From assembly GCA_037179335.1 (NCBI GenBank), contig JAKZHN010000016.1:124001-188000 (forward strand): a stretch of DNA of 64,000 nucleotides. The letters are read 5' to 3'. Both the position numbers and the translations under genes were made by a program. The notes below the pieces were generated by a model. The model searched no databases. It saw only the letters and a list, made by a program, of their open reading frames with translations, and had not been told where the DNA came from. Origin of the DNA: Cyclaneusma minus. Lineage: Eukaryota; Ascomycota; Leotiomycetes; Marthamycetales; Marthamycetaceae. This document shows positions 33,501 through 43,783 of the stretch, piece by piece. Positions within the stretch are counted from its first letter, which is position 1. Every line of letters starts with the position of its first letter.

Positions 33501-33982
33501 GAAGGGATGTTTTTGCCGAATTCCTTTTGCTTGGCCGAAACTTGGTCTGAAGACAGACCTGTGCTGATGTTCGTGGACAGCCTCTGAGTGACTTCTTGGA
33601 CGGTGATTGTATGCCAGTCGAGATCTCCAAGTTCCGCAGCTGCGTCCTTCTTGTTCTTGATCACCTCCTCTTTCTGTTGCCTCTCCTTGGTCTCCTCGAT
33701 AGCAAATGAGACAGTACGGTAGGTGATCGGGATAGCTGTAGCAGGATCGATGGACATTCGGCTTCGAGCAATGCTACGTATTGAGCGGACTGAGTTTGTG
33801 GACATGCCCGAGGCGGTTGACATGGTGCGGCCAATGTTTGGGAGATCGTTGTTAGCAGCCTGATTCCGTCCAGAGTCGTCATTGTCGCCACCAAAGCGGA
33901 TTCGATTGCCAAGACGCGGTTCTGGCTGGAAGACATCGTCGTCTTTCTCCTCCGCCGACTGGAATGTGATCTTTTCCGCCAT
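30569..33982 (-). CDS. P-type ATPase, type IIC (Na,K-ATPase alpha-like)
   Basis: Single exon, 1,137 aa, from ATG 33,982. The frame is open upstream but that part has no family resemblance. Landmarks: actuator motif TGES at 297-300, PEGLP in helix M4 at 418-422, phosphorylation site DKTGT at 461-465 (Asp461), and later TGDGVNDAP in the hinge. The M4-to-P-site segment, LCKSLKTVETLGSVSVICSD, and the C-terminal DEARKYCVRRYPKGW (matching DExRKxxxRRxPGGW of animal alpha subunits) place it in the IIC group rather than SERCA (IIA), PMR1 or ENA (IID). A Ser/Arg-rich N-terminal extension of about 110 residues precedes the core. It should move cations across the plasma membrane or an internal membrane; no beta subunit gene is in the window. 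Confidence 0.93.
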   Translation of the reverse strand: MAEKITFQSAEEKDDDVFQPEPRLGNRIRFGGDNDDSGRNQAANNDLPNIGRTMSTASGMSTNSVRSIRSIARSRMSIDPATAIPITYRTVSFAIEETKERQQKEEVIKNKKDAAAELGDLDWHTITVQEVTQRLSTNISTGLSSDQVSAKQKEFGKNIPSKPPSDLASRVFGYLFGGFGSVLLIGGILVTITYKPLGEPDPQIANLALAIVLFAVFLIQALFNAWQDWSSSQTMASITGMLPDGCFALRDGARVELLATEIVPGDILYIKSGNKLPADVRFVEVSSDAKFDRSILTGESQPIAGAVDSTDTNYLETQCIGMQGTHCVTGSALGVCVSTGDKTVFGKIAKLTSSPKSGLSLLQKEILRFIIIICSLMLFMNIIVIVCWSAWLRNDHPNWITVGGLIIDIVTVAVAFIPEGLPIALTASLTITAGIMKKNQVLCKSLKTVETLGSVSVICSDKTGTLTKNQMFVTECAVASKKMAPAAAGAFMANGGKHNAISQLRSLSGLCNAGEFDAATSHLPLAERKIAGDATDQAVLRFSESLAPVKELSLLWKRTFELAFNSKNKFMIRTFDLSEQAGLEVALSPEEATAWQEMDLLLTIKGAPDILIERCSHYVTPEGHVAVLDSKTKTAIEEVKNYWSSQGKRVILMARKILPKHQATHSPADNSFEADVTAQAREGLTLVGLVGIVDPPRDEIPEVVRILRRAGIRIFMVTGDFKLTAQAIAIDCGIISNSASMVHDISSLSRFHNISKSSHSETPAFDYSGKEKDIEVGISDSPAKSISLSGPELITLNDNQWDQLCAYDEIVFARTTPEQKLRIVKEFQKRENVVGMTGDGVNDAPSLKAADIGIALGSGSDIAIEAADMVLLDSFGAIVEAVKYGRVVFDNLKKTIIYLLPAGTFSEFWPIMTSVVLGLPQILSSFLMIMICCLTDCAAATALAYEKPEADVLLRRPRNPKKDKLVDWKLLVHAYLFLGLQETLCSFAMAYWYAEQKGVRFSVLWLGYGEYPASYDPAHVAQVLNEASSIYFVNLVVMQWFNLMATRTRRLSIFQQPPAFNEMTQNLWLFPAILFGLAVAFIMLYIPGLASAINSTPIPWYHWLLPMAFGLALLGLDEARKYCVRRYPKGWAAKWAW

Positions 33983-35495
33983 GATGGAAGTGTTGTCAAG
34001 CGTTGCCACAAGTAGCGTGCCTTTCTTTGACGGCTTTGAGAGGGGGGAGACTCGAGAAAAGAGGTCGTTGCGCAGACGTAAGATTTGGAAGAAGTTGAAG
34101 AAAGAAGGAAAAAGCACTGGGAAGAGAGTAGAAGAGATGGGACAGGCTAGTAGTGGGGAAGCAGATATGCTAGCTGGACTGATATCCAATGCCTGGGCGA
34201 GCACGCGGGCCAATAGCAAGATAGGTAGAGATGTTTGTATAGGGCGGTGTGAAAGGATGAAAATAGGTATGACGAATAGTTCATCGTCGTGATGCTCGAG
34301 GAATAGGATAGCACCAATATCAAATTCGCTAAGGGGAAATGCCGCCGGCAGAGCTGCCTGCCAGTGACATCCCACATGCAAGTGCGAGTCGATGAAGCTC
34401 TGACCAATGAGACGAAAATTTCCAATTCTCCATCAACGGTTCCGAGCCGGCGGATCATAGTTCATACACGTGCCTGCTCTAGTAGGGAAGGCGGGAGCAG
34501 CGACGTACAGCCACTGCTGCAGTCCTCAAACCTCGACCATCCGCGGCATCATCGTACATGAATATGACATGTAAGAACATGTTAGGAAATCAGCTGTGTT
34601 TGCAGCATTGGCGTGCTTGAATGGAAATGCCTCATAGTAGATAATAGCATGGGTCGGGCCCAGTGTGGTGGTTCCCGCGGGCCGTGAGGTCTGGCCACGC
34701 AACAAACACTAGAAAATGTGTCATGCCAGAAGCGTCGAAGGTGCAAACGCATGGTCCGCGAATCGTGGTAGTGGGCAGCGCCACGGGCGATTCGAAGCCA
34801 ATTCGCGCGTCGAGGACGAACAAGCCAATCACAAAATGCCTCATAGAAGAAGTACCATGGTAGACAAACAAAGCCTTCAAGGCGGTGACGATGAAGCTAT
34901 TTGGAGCTTTCGGAGGCGTCCACGGCGAACGGTCATGGAGACGCGGATGGAATGGGAAGAGGCTCCGGCAATTCTGACTTCTGTCGACATGGAGATCTGC
35001 ACTCGTCGAAGTTTGCCCTGGTGATCCCCACACTTTTGGGGGAGAAACAAGCTTTTTAGCGAGGTGCCAAGCCGGCAACAATCCCTATGCCGCTAAACCG
35101 CAAGCGGGCACGCGGTGTAACCACGAAAACCTTGAGACTAAACGACTGCCGAAGATTTATGAGCGAATACAGTACTAGTACTATCTACGGAGTCTACTGG
35201 TATCTATCTCGCTAGGAACGAAGAGCAATGGGAACGACGATAAATCTCGCGCTGACGGCTGAATGAAGCAATGATGCAGAGAGAGCCGACAGAGCAAACG
35301 CGGAGCCCGCTTGCATTGCAATCCGGAAATGGTGAGGTTGTCTGGACACTGTCGCGGTCCCTTGCGGGGTCTGGATATGACAGATAGGTGTGGAAAATGC
35401 AACGGAGTCTGGAAATATCAGAGTGGAATGTAGGTGCACCTTCACAGGGGAATAAGGAGCCCTTCGCGATTTAAGACAAGGACTGCGCGTTAATC
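33983..35495. other. Intergenic upstream of ATPase gene
   Basis: About 1.5 kb, promoter side of the ATPase gene. A plus-strand ATG frame at 34,716-35,024 (102 aa, Arg/Glu-rich) and an overlapping minus-strand frame are both open; neither has a recognisable domain or convincing codon bias. Nothing else seen. Confidence 0.4.
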
Positions 35496-36242
35496 TCAGC
35501 GGTCATGGGGGGCCTCGTGATCGACCGTAAGCGTTCTGTAGCATTCTAGAAGAGCAGGTCAGTAAGAGGACAGTTCCAGAAACGAGGAAAACTGAGAAGG
35601 AGACTTACCGCCGCAAACTTTGTGCAACTCAAAATTGGCTGCGCTCTCGCCAGTTCTGAGGGAAGCCTTCCACATGCGGGTCCAGATATTGCCAGACACA
35701 CCGTGGGCGAAGAACGGAGCACCTCTGGTCTCATAATGGTCTACAGCCGTGACCTTTCCGGGCAAGCTGCTCAACAAAACGCGTCCGAAGTCTTGTGGTA
35801 GGCCGAAATGCTTCTGACTGTAGACATGGAGGTAGTGTCCGGCAAGGTCGACCGGACAGAGACTGCAAAATTGCGGTCGTCGAGGAACCGGAGTACCCCA
35901 CACCATGGCAAGTCTGGGCGGGCTGACAATGATGTCCTCCTCCGGCTCATCCTCATCCATTCCGTCGATACTGTCGGCATCGTCAGATTCATGGTCCTCG
36001 TCAGAGGCAACTTCATCGTCAGAGTCATGGCCATCATCAGAGGTAGCTGCTTCGTCATCGTCTCCAAAGCACCAATCCACAATTTCATCGACATCTTCCG
36101 ACGTGACACTCGGAGATTCATCTTCGCGATCGTCGGACGAGAAATCATTAGCTTCACCTTCAGTAGTGAAGCTAGCACGGTCGGAAGTTCCGTCTTCACT
36201 GTAGCCCAGAAAAATGTCGTCTCTGATCCATGCGTCTGACAT
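35496..36242 (-). CDS. Acidic hypothetical protein
   Basis: Exon 1 is 35,609-36,242, intron 35,546-35,608 (63 nt, GTAAGT donor, TACTGAC branch, TTCTAG acceptor), exon 2 35,496-35,545; 227 aa. Retaining the intron would also give an open frame (exon 1 frame runs to 35,559). Residues about 10-105 are strongly acidic, rich in Asp, Glu and Ser (stretches such as DDGHDSDDEVASDEDHESDD), followed by a more ordered region with FCSLCPVD and YLHVYSQKHFG. I do not recognise the family. Purine-rich minisatellite DNA lies directly upstream of its start. Confidence 0.7.
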
Positions 36243-36310
36243 TGTGAGGTTGGTCGAAGTCAGGTTGTGCTTGAAAGACAGTCGGGGACTGAGTGGAACT
36301 CTTTGAAGAG

Positions 36311-36625
36311 TTGAGGCGGTCGAAGGAGTCGAAGGAGTCGAAGGAGTCGAGGGAGTTGAGGGGGGTGAGGAAGTTGGAGGGAGTTGGAGGGAGTTGGGAG
36401 AGTCGAGGAAGTCGAAGGGGTCGAATGAGTTGAGGGAGTCGAGTTGAGGGAGTCGGAGAGTGGAGAGAGTTGGAGAGAGTTGGAGAGAGTTGGAGAGAGT
36501 TGGAGAGAGTTGGGTGGAGTTGGGTGGAGTTGGGGGGAGTTAAAGGGAGTTAGGAGGGCTGAAGTAGTTGAGGCAGTTGAGGAAATTGTGGGAGTTGAGG
36601 AAGTCGAGGGAGCAAGGAGATCAAG
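36311..36625 (+). repeat. Purine-rich GAGTTG/GAGTCG minisatellite
   Basis: About 315 bp of nearly pure G/A/T with few C on this strand. It begins with 9-bp units (GTCGAAGGA, from about 36,319), passes through variants, has five perfect 10-bp units TGGAGAGAGT at 36,461-36,510, then TGGGTGGAGT twice and further variants. It starts only about 70 bp upstream of the minus-strand gene at 36,242, so on the coding strand it is a polypyrimidine promoter or leader tract. Confidence 0.9.
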
Positions 36626-37289
36626 TCAAGAAGGTGTTCGAGGTGGTCGTTTGGCTCTGAAGATGACAGCTCTAAAGATGCGAACCCGATGATAAACTTC
36701 AATTTCGAATTTCGAAAATCTCGCCTACGTGGCCGGACACTTACCATGAAATTAGAAAGAGCAGCAATTTCACATTGGGAGAAAGCTACAACTGAATCTA
36801 AACTTGGTACGAGCCCGTCGCTCTCAAAAGGACACACGGGAGTGTTGCACCATGCGATTTACCATGAATTTTGTTTGATTTCAATCTTCATTGGAGCGAA
36901 CTTGTATTCGTTTATCCTCTTTTTTCATTTGAGAAGGACAGATTCTCCAACTCCTGGTTTCTTGGCTTCCTGCGAATTATGCCTAACTGGAGTCACAACA
37001 CTTCCATGACTTTACGAAGAGATGACGAAATCGAGTCGAATGCAGTCTTTCGTTGAGCGATTCTGAACTTGTACGGACCAGTTTTGGGCGAAGATACGTA
37101 AGGCACGAATCACGAGGGAGTGGAGTTGATCGATGCTGAATCTGAAAACTCGAAAGATGCATCAAGAAAGACAACATCGATCGAGGTTGTCTTAAGAGTC
37201 ATTGGTCTCATCGCCTCATGAAACTAGTTCATCTGCATCATACTTGGAGCATTACAGTTGGACGACAAAACTAAAAGTCTGCACCTCCT

Positions 37290-37455
37290 TCCTGATTATC
37301 CTGATTTCTAACATGTGGCAGTAATTGGTTATTTATTCTTGATCTTTGAAGATACTCCTAATTATTGCGGATGTTCATAGTCACTGGGATCTGAATCACT
37401 GGGGATATTCCCACTCACTAGGGGGCTTATATTCTCAAATCATTAGGGACGCAGT
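37290..37455 (+). repeat. Degenerate 20-bp tandem repeat, locus 1
   Basis: Consecutive units of about 17-22 bp share a pattern like ATATTCCCA-x2-CACTAGGG: examples are ATACTCCTAATTATTGCGG, ATCTGAATCACTGGGG and ATATTCCCACTCACTAGG. The same pattern recurs at 44,500-44,670. Confidence 0.55.
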
Positions 37456-37813
37456 GCAAGGACTCTGTATTAAACATGCGAAACTTCCGGGGTATAACTT
37501 CTGGGTATACATGCTGCTGAAAGCCTTTATAGGAAAGTGATCCCTCTATTGTTTCCCTAGGTCCCTACGACGCCAGTCCATATGCATGCCACCCACTCCC
37601 ATGATATCGGGCTTTTTTCGCAGGCCCTGTATATGCCGCCGTGGGGATATCTCAAACAACCATATAACTCCTGACAAGAAACAAAGCCCCTTTTTCAAGA
37701 GAAGCCCCTTATATGGCTCCCCGCCTATGCACCAGATGAAACCTTTCCCTCCTTTTTATAGCGTATACCGCAAAACTGCGGAAAGTAATGCCCAAACTCC
37801 AACCGCCCGTTCC

Positions 37814-40453
37814 TCAGGCGGCACCCTCATCGATGGCCTCGCTTCCACCCATGTATGCTTGAAACCTCTCTCTATCCCTTTGTGCCTGCGACTTCTTCGC
37901 CGTAGACTTCTTCTTGGGAGGGGCCTTGGCAGGGGCCATGGGAGCGGCCCTGGGAGCAGCCTTGGGAGCGGCCTTGGGAGCGGCAGCTTGGGTGTGCACC
38001 ACTCTCGGCTGAGGTCTCTGAATCGGAGGGGGCATGGGAGCGCGAGTGCCAGCGGCATTGCGAGCTCCAATGACATCAGCTGGGCCCTCGTCCACCTCCT
38101 CGGCTGGTCCCTCATCCACCTCATCCTCTGGTCTCTCGTCCACTTCATCCGCCGGGCCTTCATCCACTTCAGCTGCAGGGCCCTGCTTGTTGGCATCGAC
38201 CTCTGTCATCGCACCACCCTGTCCCTTCGCCTTATTCACCGACGCACGAATCCCCAATCTCTTCGCCTCCTCCGCCTTCTTTTTCTCCTCGTCATATCTC
38301 TTTTCTTCCGCATCATGGTCCGCCTGGCGACGTTCCAGCTCCGCGTTAATCACCTCCGCATCCTCCAGCTTCAGTCCACTCTCCTGCTCATACTCTTCAA
38401 GATCCACGGGCATCATGCCAGTCAGCGCCTCCTTGATCGCGTCTGGATTCTTCTTCTCCTCGCGATTGAACTTGAGCTTGACTTGACGTCTGTTACGACC
38501 AGGCAGCATCTTGCTGATCATCTCGAAATCCGTGCCGAACATACGTAAGCCTTGGTAGAACTTTTCGGTCTGCACTTCGTTCCAACCGTAGCTTTTGACG
38601 CGCTTAGAGTGCGTGTTGGAGGTGACGAGTCTGGTGAAGTCATCTTCTTCGACTTCTTCGATCTCGTCGTACTGCTGGTCGCGTGCGTGGCGGTCGAGTT
38701 GGAGCGCTGATTCATCGTAGACGATTTGACCGTTGATGACTCGCATTTTCGGGCCTCCCGCATATTCTGGATAAGTTCCCTCGTCATTCTCGCCTTCGCC
38801 TTCGCCTTCGACTTCGCCTTCACCTCCATCTTCGCCTTCACCCACGACTCCGTCCTGATTAGCCTCTGCGTTGGCATCTGGGGTGCCATCGCGAGGCCGA
38901 ACACCATTAGCTATCTCCGCCCACTTCTTCTTCTCCTCGGCGACTTGGGCACGGCGCTCAGCGGCCTTTCTCTTAATCTCATCGTACTTGCTGAACTTCT
39001 TGCCAATCCTGAGATCTTTGGTAAGATCGCCCATCTTAAGTGCCTTCTGATCGATCTCTTCGTCTTCGGCCTCCGAAGGGGTGTCGGCACGCTTCGGACG
39101 ACCACCCGACTTCTTGCGGGGTTTCTTGTCTGGACCCTTCTTGCGGCCTGTGGCTTCTTGTTCCTCTTCAACGGATGATACGACGGTATCTTCGTTGTTC
39201 TCGGCAACTCGACGTCTCTTCGCTGGTCGCTTGGCTCCATTTTTGGCAACAGCCGCTCCAGACTCATTTTCGTCGCCGTCCACATCCATAGAGTCTTCAT
39301 CGTCTGGGGCAACATCACCTGGCCTGGGAGTGGCTGGCTCAAGTCCCTCGATGTATTCATTGAGCTGACCAGGAGTTGAGACATCTTCCTCTTCGTCAGC
39401 GTCGGCATCTCTAGGTCTCTTCTTTGAAGTTTTAGCCGGTCCTTTCGCGGGTGTTTTGGCGGCTGGCTTCTTTCGAGGTGCTCTGTGCTTAGCAGCTGCT
39501 TTCGTAGGCTTTGTAGCTTTCGCGGTTCCCGCTGCCTTCGTCGCCTTTTCAGCAGTTTTCTTCGCAGTTTTCTTGACCGGCTCTTCTGCTTCAGCTTCGG
39601 CATCGGCCTCTCTGGGTCTCTTGTTTGCGGTTTTGGCCGGCGCTCTTCCTTTTCCTTTGCTTGACGGTTCGGCAGGCGCAGGGGTTTGTGCTGCGATGAA
39701 TTGGGCAATCTCATCTACGTCTGGCAAGCCGGGGGAGCTGTCTCGGTCAGCGGCCTGTGGAGTATTGTCTGCTGCAGTAGGATTGGTCTGGGTCGAGGCA
39801 GCAGCATTCTGCGGAGCTGATTGTGTCTTCTCTGGCTGAGCGGCTTTTGGCGGAGCTGCTTGAGTCTTCTCTGGCTGAGCGGCTTTCGGTGGAGCTGCTT
39901 GAGTCTTTTCTGGCTGAGCGGCTTTCGGTGGAGCTGCCTGAGTCTTCTTTGGCTGAGCATCCTTGGGCGCGGGTGCAGCTTGTGTAGACGCGGGTGTAGA
40001 CTGTGGAGCTGCATGCTGCTTAGTTTCTGGAGCCTTTGCGGCTTGGCTTACAGAGGGCTGGGTTGGTGGTGGGGTAGCCTGTCGAGCGGCAGTAGGAGCA
40101 GAAATGCTGATCTGCTGAGCAACAGGAGGAGCCGCTTTCGATTTAGGAGATGCCAGAACAGCTGGCTTCGCTATTCCATTCTTAGCAGGGCTCTTGGCCT
40201 GGCTGGCGGCAGCTTGAGATTGTGTCGGTGGTGGGGTCTGTTGTCGTGTCGCGGCAGGTGTAGTTTTCGCCAGAGCCTGCGCAGACTGAGATTGAGTCGG
40301 TGGAGGTGAAAGAGCCTTGCCGTGAGTTTCCGCACTGGGACCGGCAGAGGTGGCAGTCGATGCGGACGCAGCAGCACCTCCGGGCGCATTTGGACGTTTC
40401 GGGGGCGCCTTGGGCTTGAAGGCCATGGCACCCTTCTTCTTGATCATCACCAT
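37814..40453 (-). CDS. BDP1: TFIIIB subunit Bdp1 (B'')
   Basis: Single exon, 879 aa, ATG 40,453. The extended SANT/Myb-like domain lies at about 604-680: the core has YGWNEVQTEKFYQGLRMFG, DFEMISKMLPGRNRRQVKLK and the following NPDAI helix, matching the Bdp1 signature. Bdp1 joins TBP and Brf1 to form TFIIIB, which recruits RNA polymerase III to tRNA and 5S genes in the nucleus. The N-terminal half is low-complexity, Ala/Pro/Lys-rich, with four 39-nt (13-aa) repeats of the KTQAAPPKAAQPE type (about 39,826-39,965). The C-terminal part has acidic EVDEGPADEVDE-like repeats and KAAPKAAPRAAP runs. These repeat regions are probably disordered. Confidence 0.92.
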   Translation of the reverse strand: MVMIKKKGAMAFKPKAPPKRPNAPGGAAASASTATSAGPSAETHGKALSPPPTQSQSAQALAKTTPAATRQQTPPPTQSQAAASQAKSPAKNGIAKPAVLASPKSKAAPPVAQQISISAPTAARQATPPPTQPSVSQAAKAPETKQHAAPQSTPASTQAAPAPKDAQPKKTQAAPPKAAQPEKTQAAPPKAAQPEKTQAAPPKAAQPEKTQSAPQNAAASTQTNPTAADNTPQAADRDSSPGLPDVDEIAQFIAAQTPAPAEPSSKGKGRAPAKTANKRPREADAEAEAEEPVKKTAKKTAEKATKAAGTAKATKPTKAAAKHRAPRKKPAAKTPAKGPAKTSKKRPRDADADEEEDVSTPGQLNEYIEGLEPATPRPGDVAPDDEDSMDVDGDENESGAAVAKNGAKRPAKRRRVAENNEDTVVSSVEEEQEATGRKKGPDKKPRKKSGGRPKRADTPSEAEDEEIDQKALKMGDLTKDLRIGKKFSKYDEIKRKAAERRAQVAEEKKKWAEIANGVRPRDGTPDANAEANQDGVVGEGEDGGEGEVEGEGEGENDEGTYPEYAGGPKMRVINGQIVYDESALQLDRHARDQQYDEIEEVEEDDFTRLVTSNTHSKRVKSYGWNEVQTEKFYQGLRMFGTDFEMISKMLPGRNRRQVKLKFNREEKKNPDAIKEALTGMMPVDLEEYEQESGLKLEDAEVINAELERRQADHDAEEKRYDEEKKKAEEAKRLGIRASVNKAKGQGGAMTEVDANKQGPAAEVDEGPADEVDERPEDEVDEGPAEEVDEGPADVIGARNAAGTRAPMPPPIQRPQPRVVHTQAAAPKAAPKAAPRAAPMAPAKAPPKKKSTAKKSQAQRDRERFQAYMGGSEAIDEGAA
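39826..39965 (-). repeat. 39-nt coding repeat in BDP1
   Basis: Four successive 39-nt units encode near-identical 13-residue repeats (KTQAAPPKAAQPE). Spacing is exact, suggesting tandem expansion. Confidence 0.85.
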
Positions 40454-41176
40454 GATGGGCGTGTGCTTGTTGGCGCAAGTCGTGTCGCAAGTGTGGTTTG
40501 CTGGGTCGTTGCGCAGTTATCGAACAATGGCTGGACGGCGCATGTGCAGTCGTGAAGTTGCAGTCTTGACTGTCTTGAATGTGTTGTGGGATCGAGAAGA
40601 CGAATCGCGGCACACATATGAAAGAGATCAGAAATCCGTGCCGCTTATCGCGAATAATCCAGTCTCAGGCATCGTTGGTGGTCTGTGCACCGTGGACTTG
40701 AGACTTTCAATCGTCGTTTTCTACGACATGGAAGCCAAACTGGCTTTGTTACGAATTAAACAAGAATGCGTTCGTCGTCAGGACATAGTATTGGTTTATG
40801 AGAAATATCTCTGACTAATTAAAAGAAATATTATCAACTACCAGAATTGACTGGACTCATAGAACACACCATTCCACATGTCCTTCAAATTGGGCACGGC
40901 CCATCGCACCACGTGACCTCGAAGCGCTAGGACGCTAGCGTCGCTCCCGTCCTGAAGTTCTCGTTCCAAAGGACGACTTCAACTCTAGCGCACCGCCCCT
41001 GCAACACTCAACATCCAGCATCTCCACCCCGCCCAGCGTCAATCTCGGCCCTCAGTGCGCGTGGATGCGTCGGCTGAGCTTCTCAGGCTCCAAGAAGTGA
41101 GCGCGTCGTTGCGCCATCTCTAATGAAGCTGGCTGCTCAGACCGTGGCACCCCTTCCCTCCTCTTCCATCAGCAAG
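40454..41176. other. Divergent promoter region BDP1/BRE1
   Basis: Shared upstream region of BDP1 (minus) and BRE1 (plus). No TATA box is obvious. Open frames here are extensions of the neighbouring frames. Confidence 0.5.
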
Positions 41177-43783
41177 ATGGAGGACCGGAAGAGACCTGCG
41201 GCCCACAGCGCCGATGACCTCGCGCCTCCAACCAAGAGACAAGCCACCAATGGCAGCAAGGCTTCCGCTGACTCGGACCTCCCCTGGAAAGATGACCTCG
41301 AGGTGAGTGTCACACGACCGCTGTCCATTGCGGCTCCATTCCATTATTCTACGACGTGCTACGAGGGTGGCGGTGTGTACTGCTCAATTCGTCTGGCTGA
41401 AGTATCCTCTACTTGATGTCCATAGCGATGCTAATGTGCGCCTTGCTGCCGATAGCTTGGCTAGACCCAGCTACACATCTTCCCCGCTTGGCTCCCCGTG
41501 TCTATAAAGCCGGTCAACCACCCTCCTCTTGCACGTCCAACACTTTCATACTGTCATCTGCGGGAGCCGTTGCTGACGTTGGGGGATCTACAGTACTACC
41601 AGAAGGATGCGATATACCGGCAGATGCTCGACTACAAGCGCGAGAAGGCTATTATCGAATCCCAATTGAGAGATGTTCAGAAGCGGTCCACCGACCACGA
41701 TGATCATTTGCGAGTCATAGATGCCTGGTGGTCACAGGTAGGTCCATACCTGTCTCGGGGCCTGAGGAGCAAATCACTGACGGTTGTAGCTACTGGACGA
41801 AGTACGACTGCTTTCCGGCACTGCCAACCCAGACTCGTTGACCGCCGAAGGTGAGCGCCAATGAATACCCGAATTACATGTCACACTGCTTACGGCAATT
41901 CGCAGTTACATTCCCTACCGCCACCGATTTCAGTGATAGCGATGTGTTCTCCCATCACTTGGAATCCAAAGCCAAAGAGATCAAGAAAAGTGTCTCGGAA
42001 ATCCTGGCCAATATTACCGCTTCTAGTGACAAGCCCTCGTTGGACGTACAGGAGCTCCGAGCCAGCCTCAACAAATTACTCGCATGGCAGAAGGACCACA
42101 TGGTACAATTCGACCGATTGAAGACCGAAAAAGAGCAATTGGTCGAGAATCTCGAGACAGCATCCTTGCGGTATTTGAAGGCGGAAAAGAAGGCAGATCG
42201 CGCCAAGAGTGTAGCGGTGGCAAGGGTGGAGCAACAGGCCATTCGAAGCTCGAGTAATGATGCAGGTAGTGGCATTGGCGGTCCAGAAAATGGCTCGTCA
42301 ACGGAGGCCATGAACGGTGTTCAGCATGACGACGGATCGTCGCAGTCAGCTCTGAAAGAAGCCAATGCAGTTCTTGCGAAACAAAAGGAACAGCTCGATA
42401 CCCTGCTTACGGAGAACAAGACACTGACAGAGAAGCTGACCGAGCTTAATGTGAAGCTTTCAGGTCTAACGGACGACGATTACGCCAAGACGGAACTGTT
42501 CAAACAGATCAGGACCCAGCACGAAGATGTTATCAAGCGCATTAACACTCTGGAAGCAACCAATATTCAGCTGAGAGAAGAGGCCGAGAGACTCCAAGCT
42601 GAGCGCACGGCTTACCACAACCAGGTCGATGCGGAAGCTGAGGTAGTTACCAGCGAACTGGAGACACAGAATGCACAGCTCAGCCAAGATCTGAATAGGA
42701 TCAGAGGAGTTCGGGACGAACTCCAGGCAGAAGTGTTAATATTGAAGGCTGCTCAAACTCAAGAGCGACATGCGACCGACCATATGAAAGAGCTGGTGTC
42801 TAGCATGCAACATGACATCTCGACCCTGGACAGCGAGGTCAAAGGGTTGAAAGCAGAACTGAAACCAGGCGACAAACCAGGCGACCCACCAGCAGTCCCG
42901 CCTGGTATCGATAGTCTTGGTCTCGAGGAACTCCGACAGAGATATGCTGTACTCGAACAAAATTTCGAATCGGTTAATAAGGAATTGCCCGGGATGGAGA
43001 AAGCATACAGGAAAGCCACTCTTCTGGCATCGAAGAAGGTTTTGGATTTCGAGGCTCTTGAGACCAAGGTTTCGATGTTGCTCGCCGAGAAGACAAAAGC
43101 CGACCAAAAGTACTTTGCAGCTCGAAAAGATATGGAGAATCGGTTGGCCGAGACCAGGAGCCTGAAAACGCAGAACGGCAGGAGCTCCGAGATCATAACC
43201 CAACTCAAAGATACTTCGGACGCGCAGCGAGCGCTTATCTCAAATCTCGAAAAGCAGCTGAGCGAACTGAAGCATGCCAATGAAAGAGCCGTAGCAGAGC
43301 AGAAGAAGGCCGAAACCTTAGCTTCCATCCACACATCGAAAGTCGAGGACTACAAGAAGCAAGTTGCGAATCTGGAATTGGAGCTGAAGTCGAAGGACAG
43401 CGGTAATGCGGCAGCCAAGGCGCACTCGCAATCAGTCGAGCGGGAACTCGAACGACTCCTAGTCAAGCTTGAAGAGACCAAGAAAGAGAAGGAGTCATAC
43501 AGGATGAAGAGCCAGCAGAACTCATCTCAAGAAGAGGAAGCTTTGAGGGTAAGACTTCTATTCGCCCTCAATTTTTGTCTTTCAACCAAATGCTAACATT
43601 GTGACACAGCATATTGCACTCTGCCCAATCTGCCGCTCGAACCTGAAGAATACGACGTTGAAGACGTGCGGCCACGTGTTCTGCAACAAGTGCATCGACG
43701 ACCGCATTTCCAACCGCATGCGCAAGTGCCCCAGCTGCGCCAAGTCCTTCGACAAGATGGACTTGATGGCTGTCCACTTGTAA
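41177..43783 (+). CDS. BRE1: E3 ubiquitin ligase Bre1 (histone H2B)
   Basis: Five exons: 41,177-41,302, 41,594-41,737, 41,790-41,850, 41,906-43,548 and 43,610-43,783; 715 aa. An in-frame ATG at 41,123 would add 18 residues; MEDRKRP is preferred because it matches the usual fungal Bre1 N-terminus. The second exon encodes [18 protein letters not shown], a conserved Bre1 segment. The middle is several hundred residues of coiled coil. The C-terminal RING finger has [17 protein letters not shown] and CPSCAKSF and ends a few residues later. Bre1 works with the E2 Rad6 to monoubiquitinate histone H2B, a mark linked to transcription elongation and H3K4/H3K79 methylation. The RING lies in its own last exon. 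Confidence 0.93.

Larger units (their letters stand above)
36243..37813. other. Intergenic with minisatellite and 20-bp repeat array
   Basis: Upstream of the acidic gene and downstream of BDP1. It holds the purine-rich minisatellite (36,311-36,625) and the degenerate 20-bp array (about 37,290-37,455). No gene supported. Confidence 0.5.

Noticed and set aside
34632..35081. Open minus frame of 149 codons and antisense ATG frame at 34,716-35,024
   Set aside because: The minus frame lacks an ATG; the plus frame has mixed codon use and no domain. Both lie in an ordinary intergenic gap.
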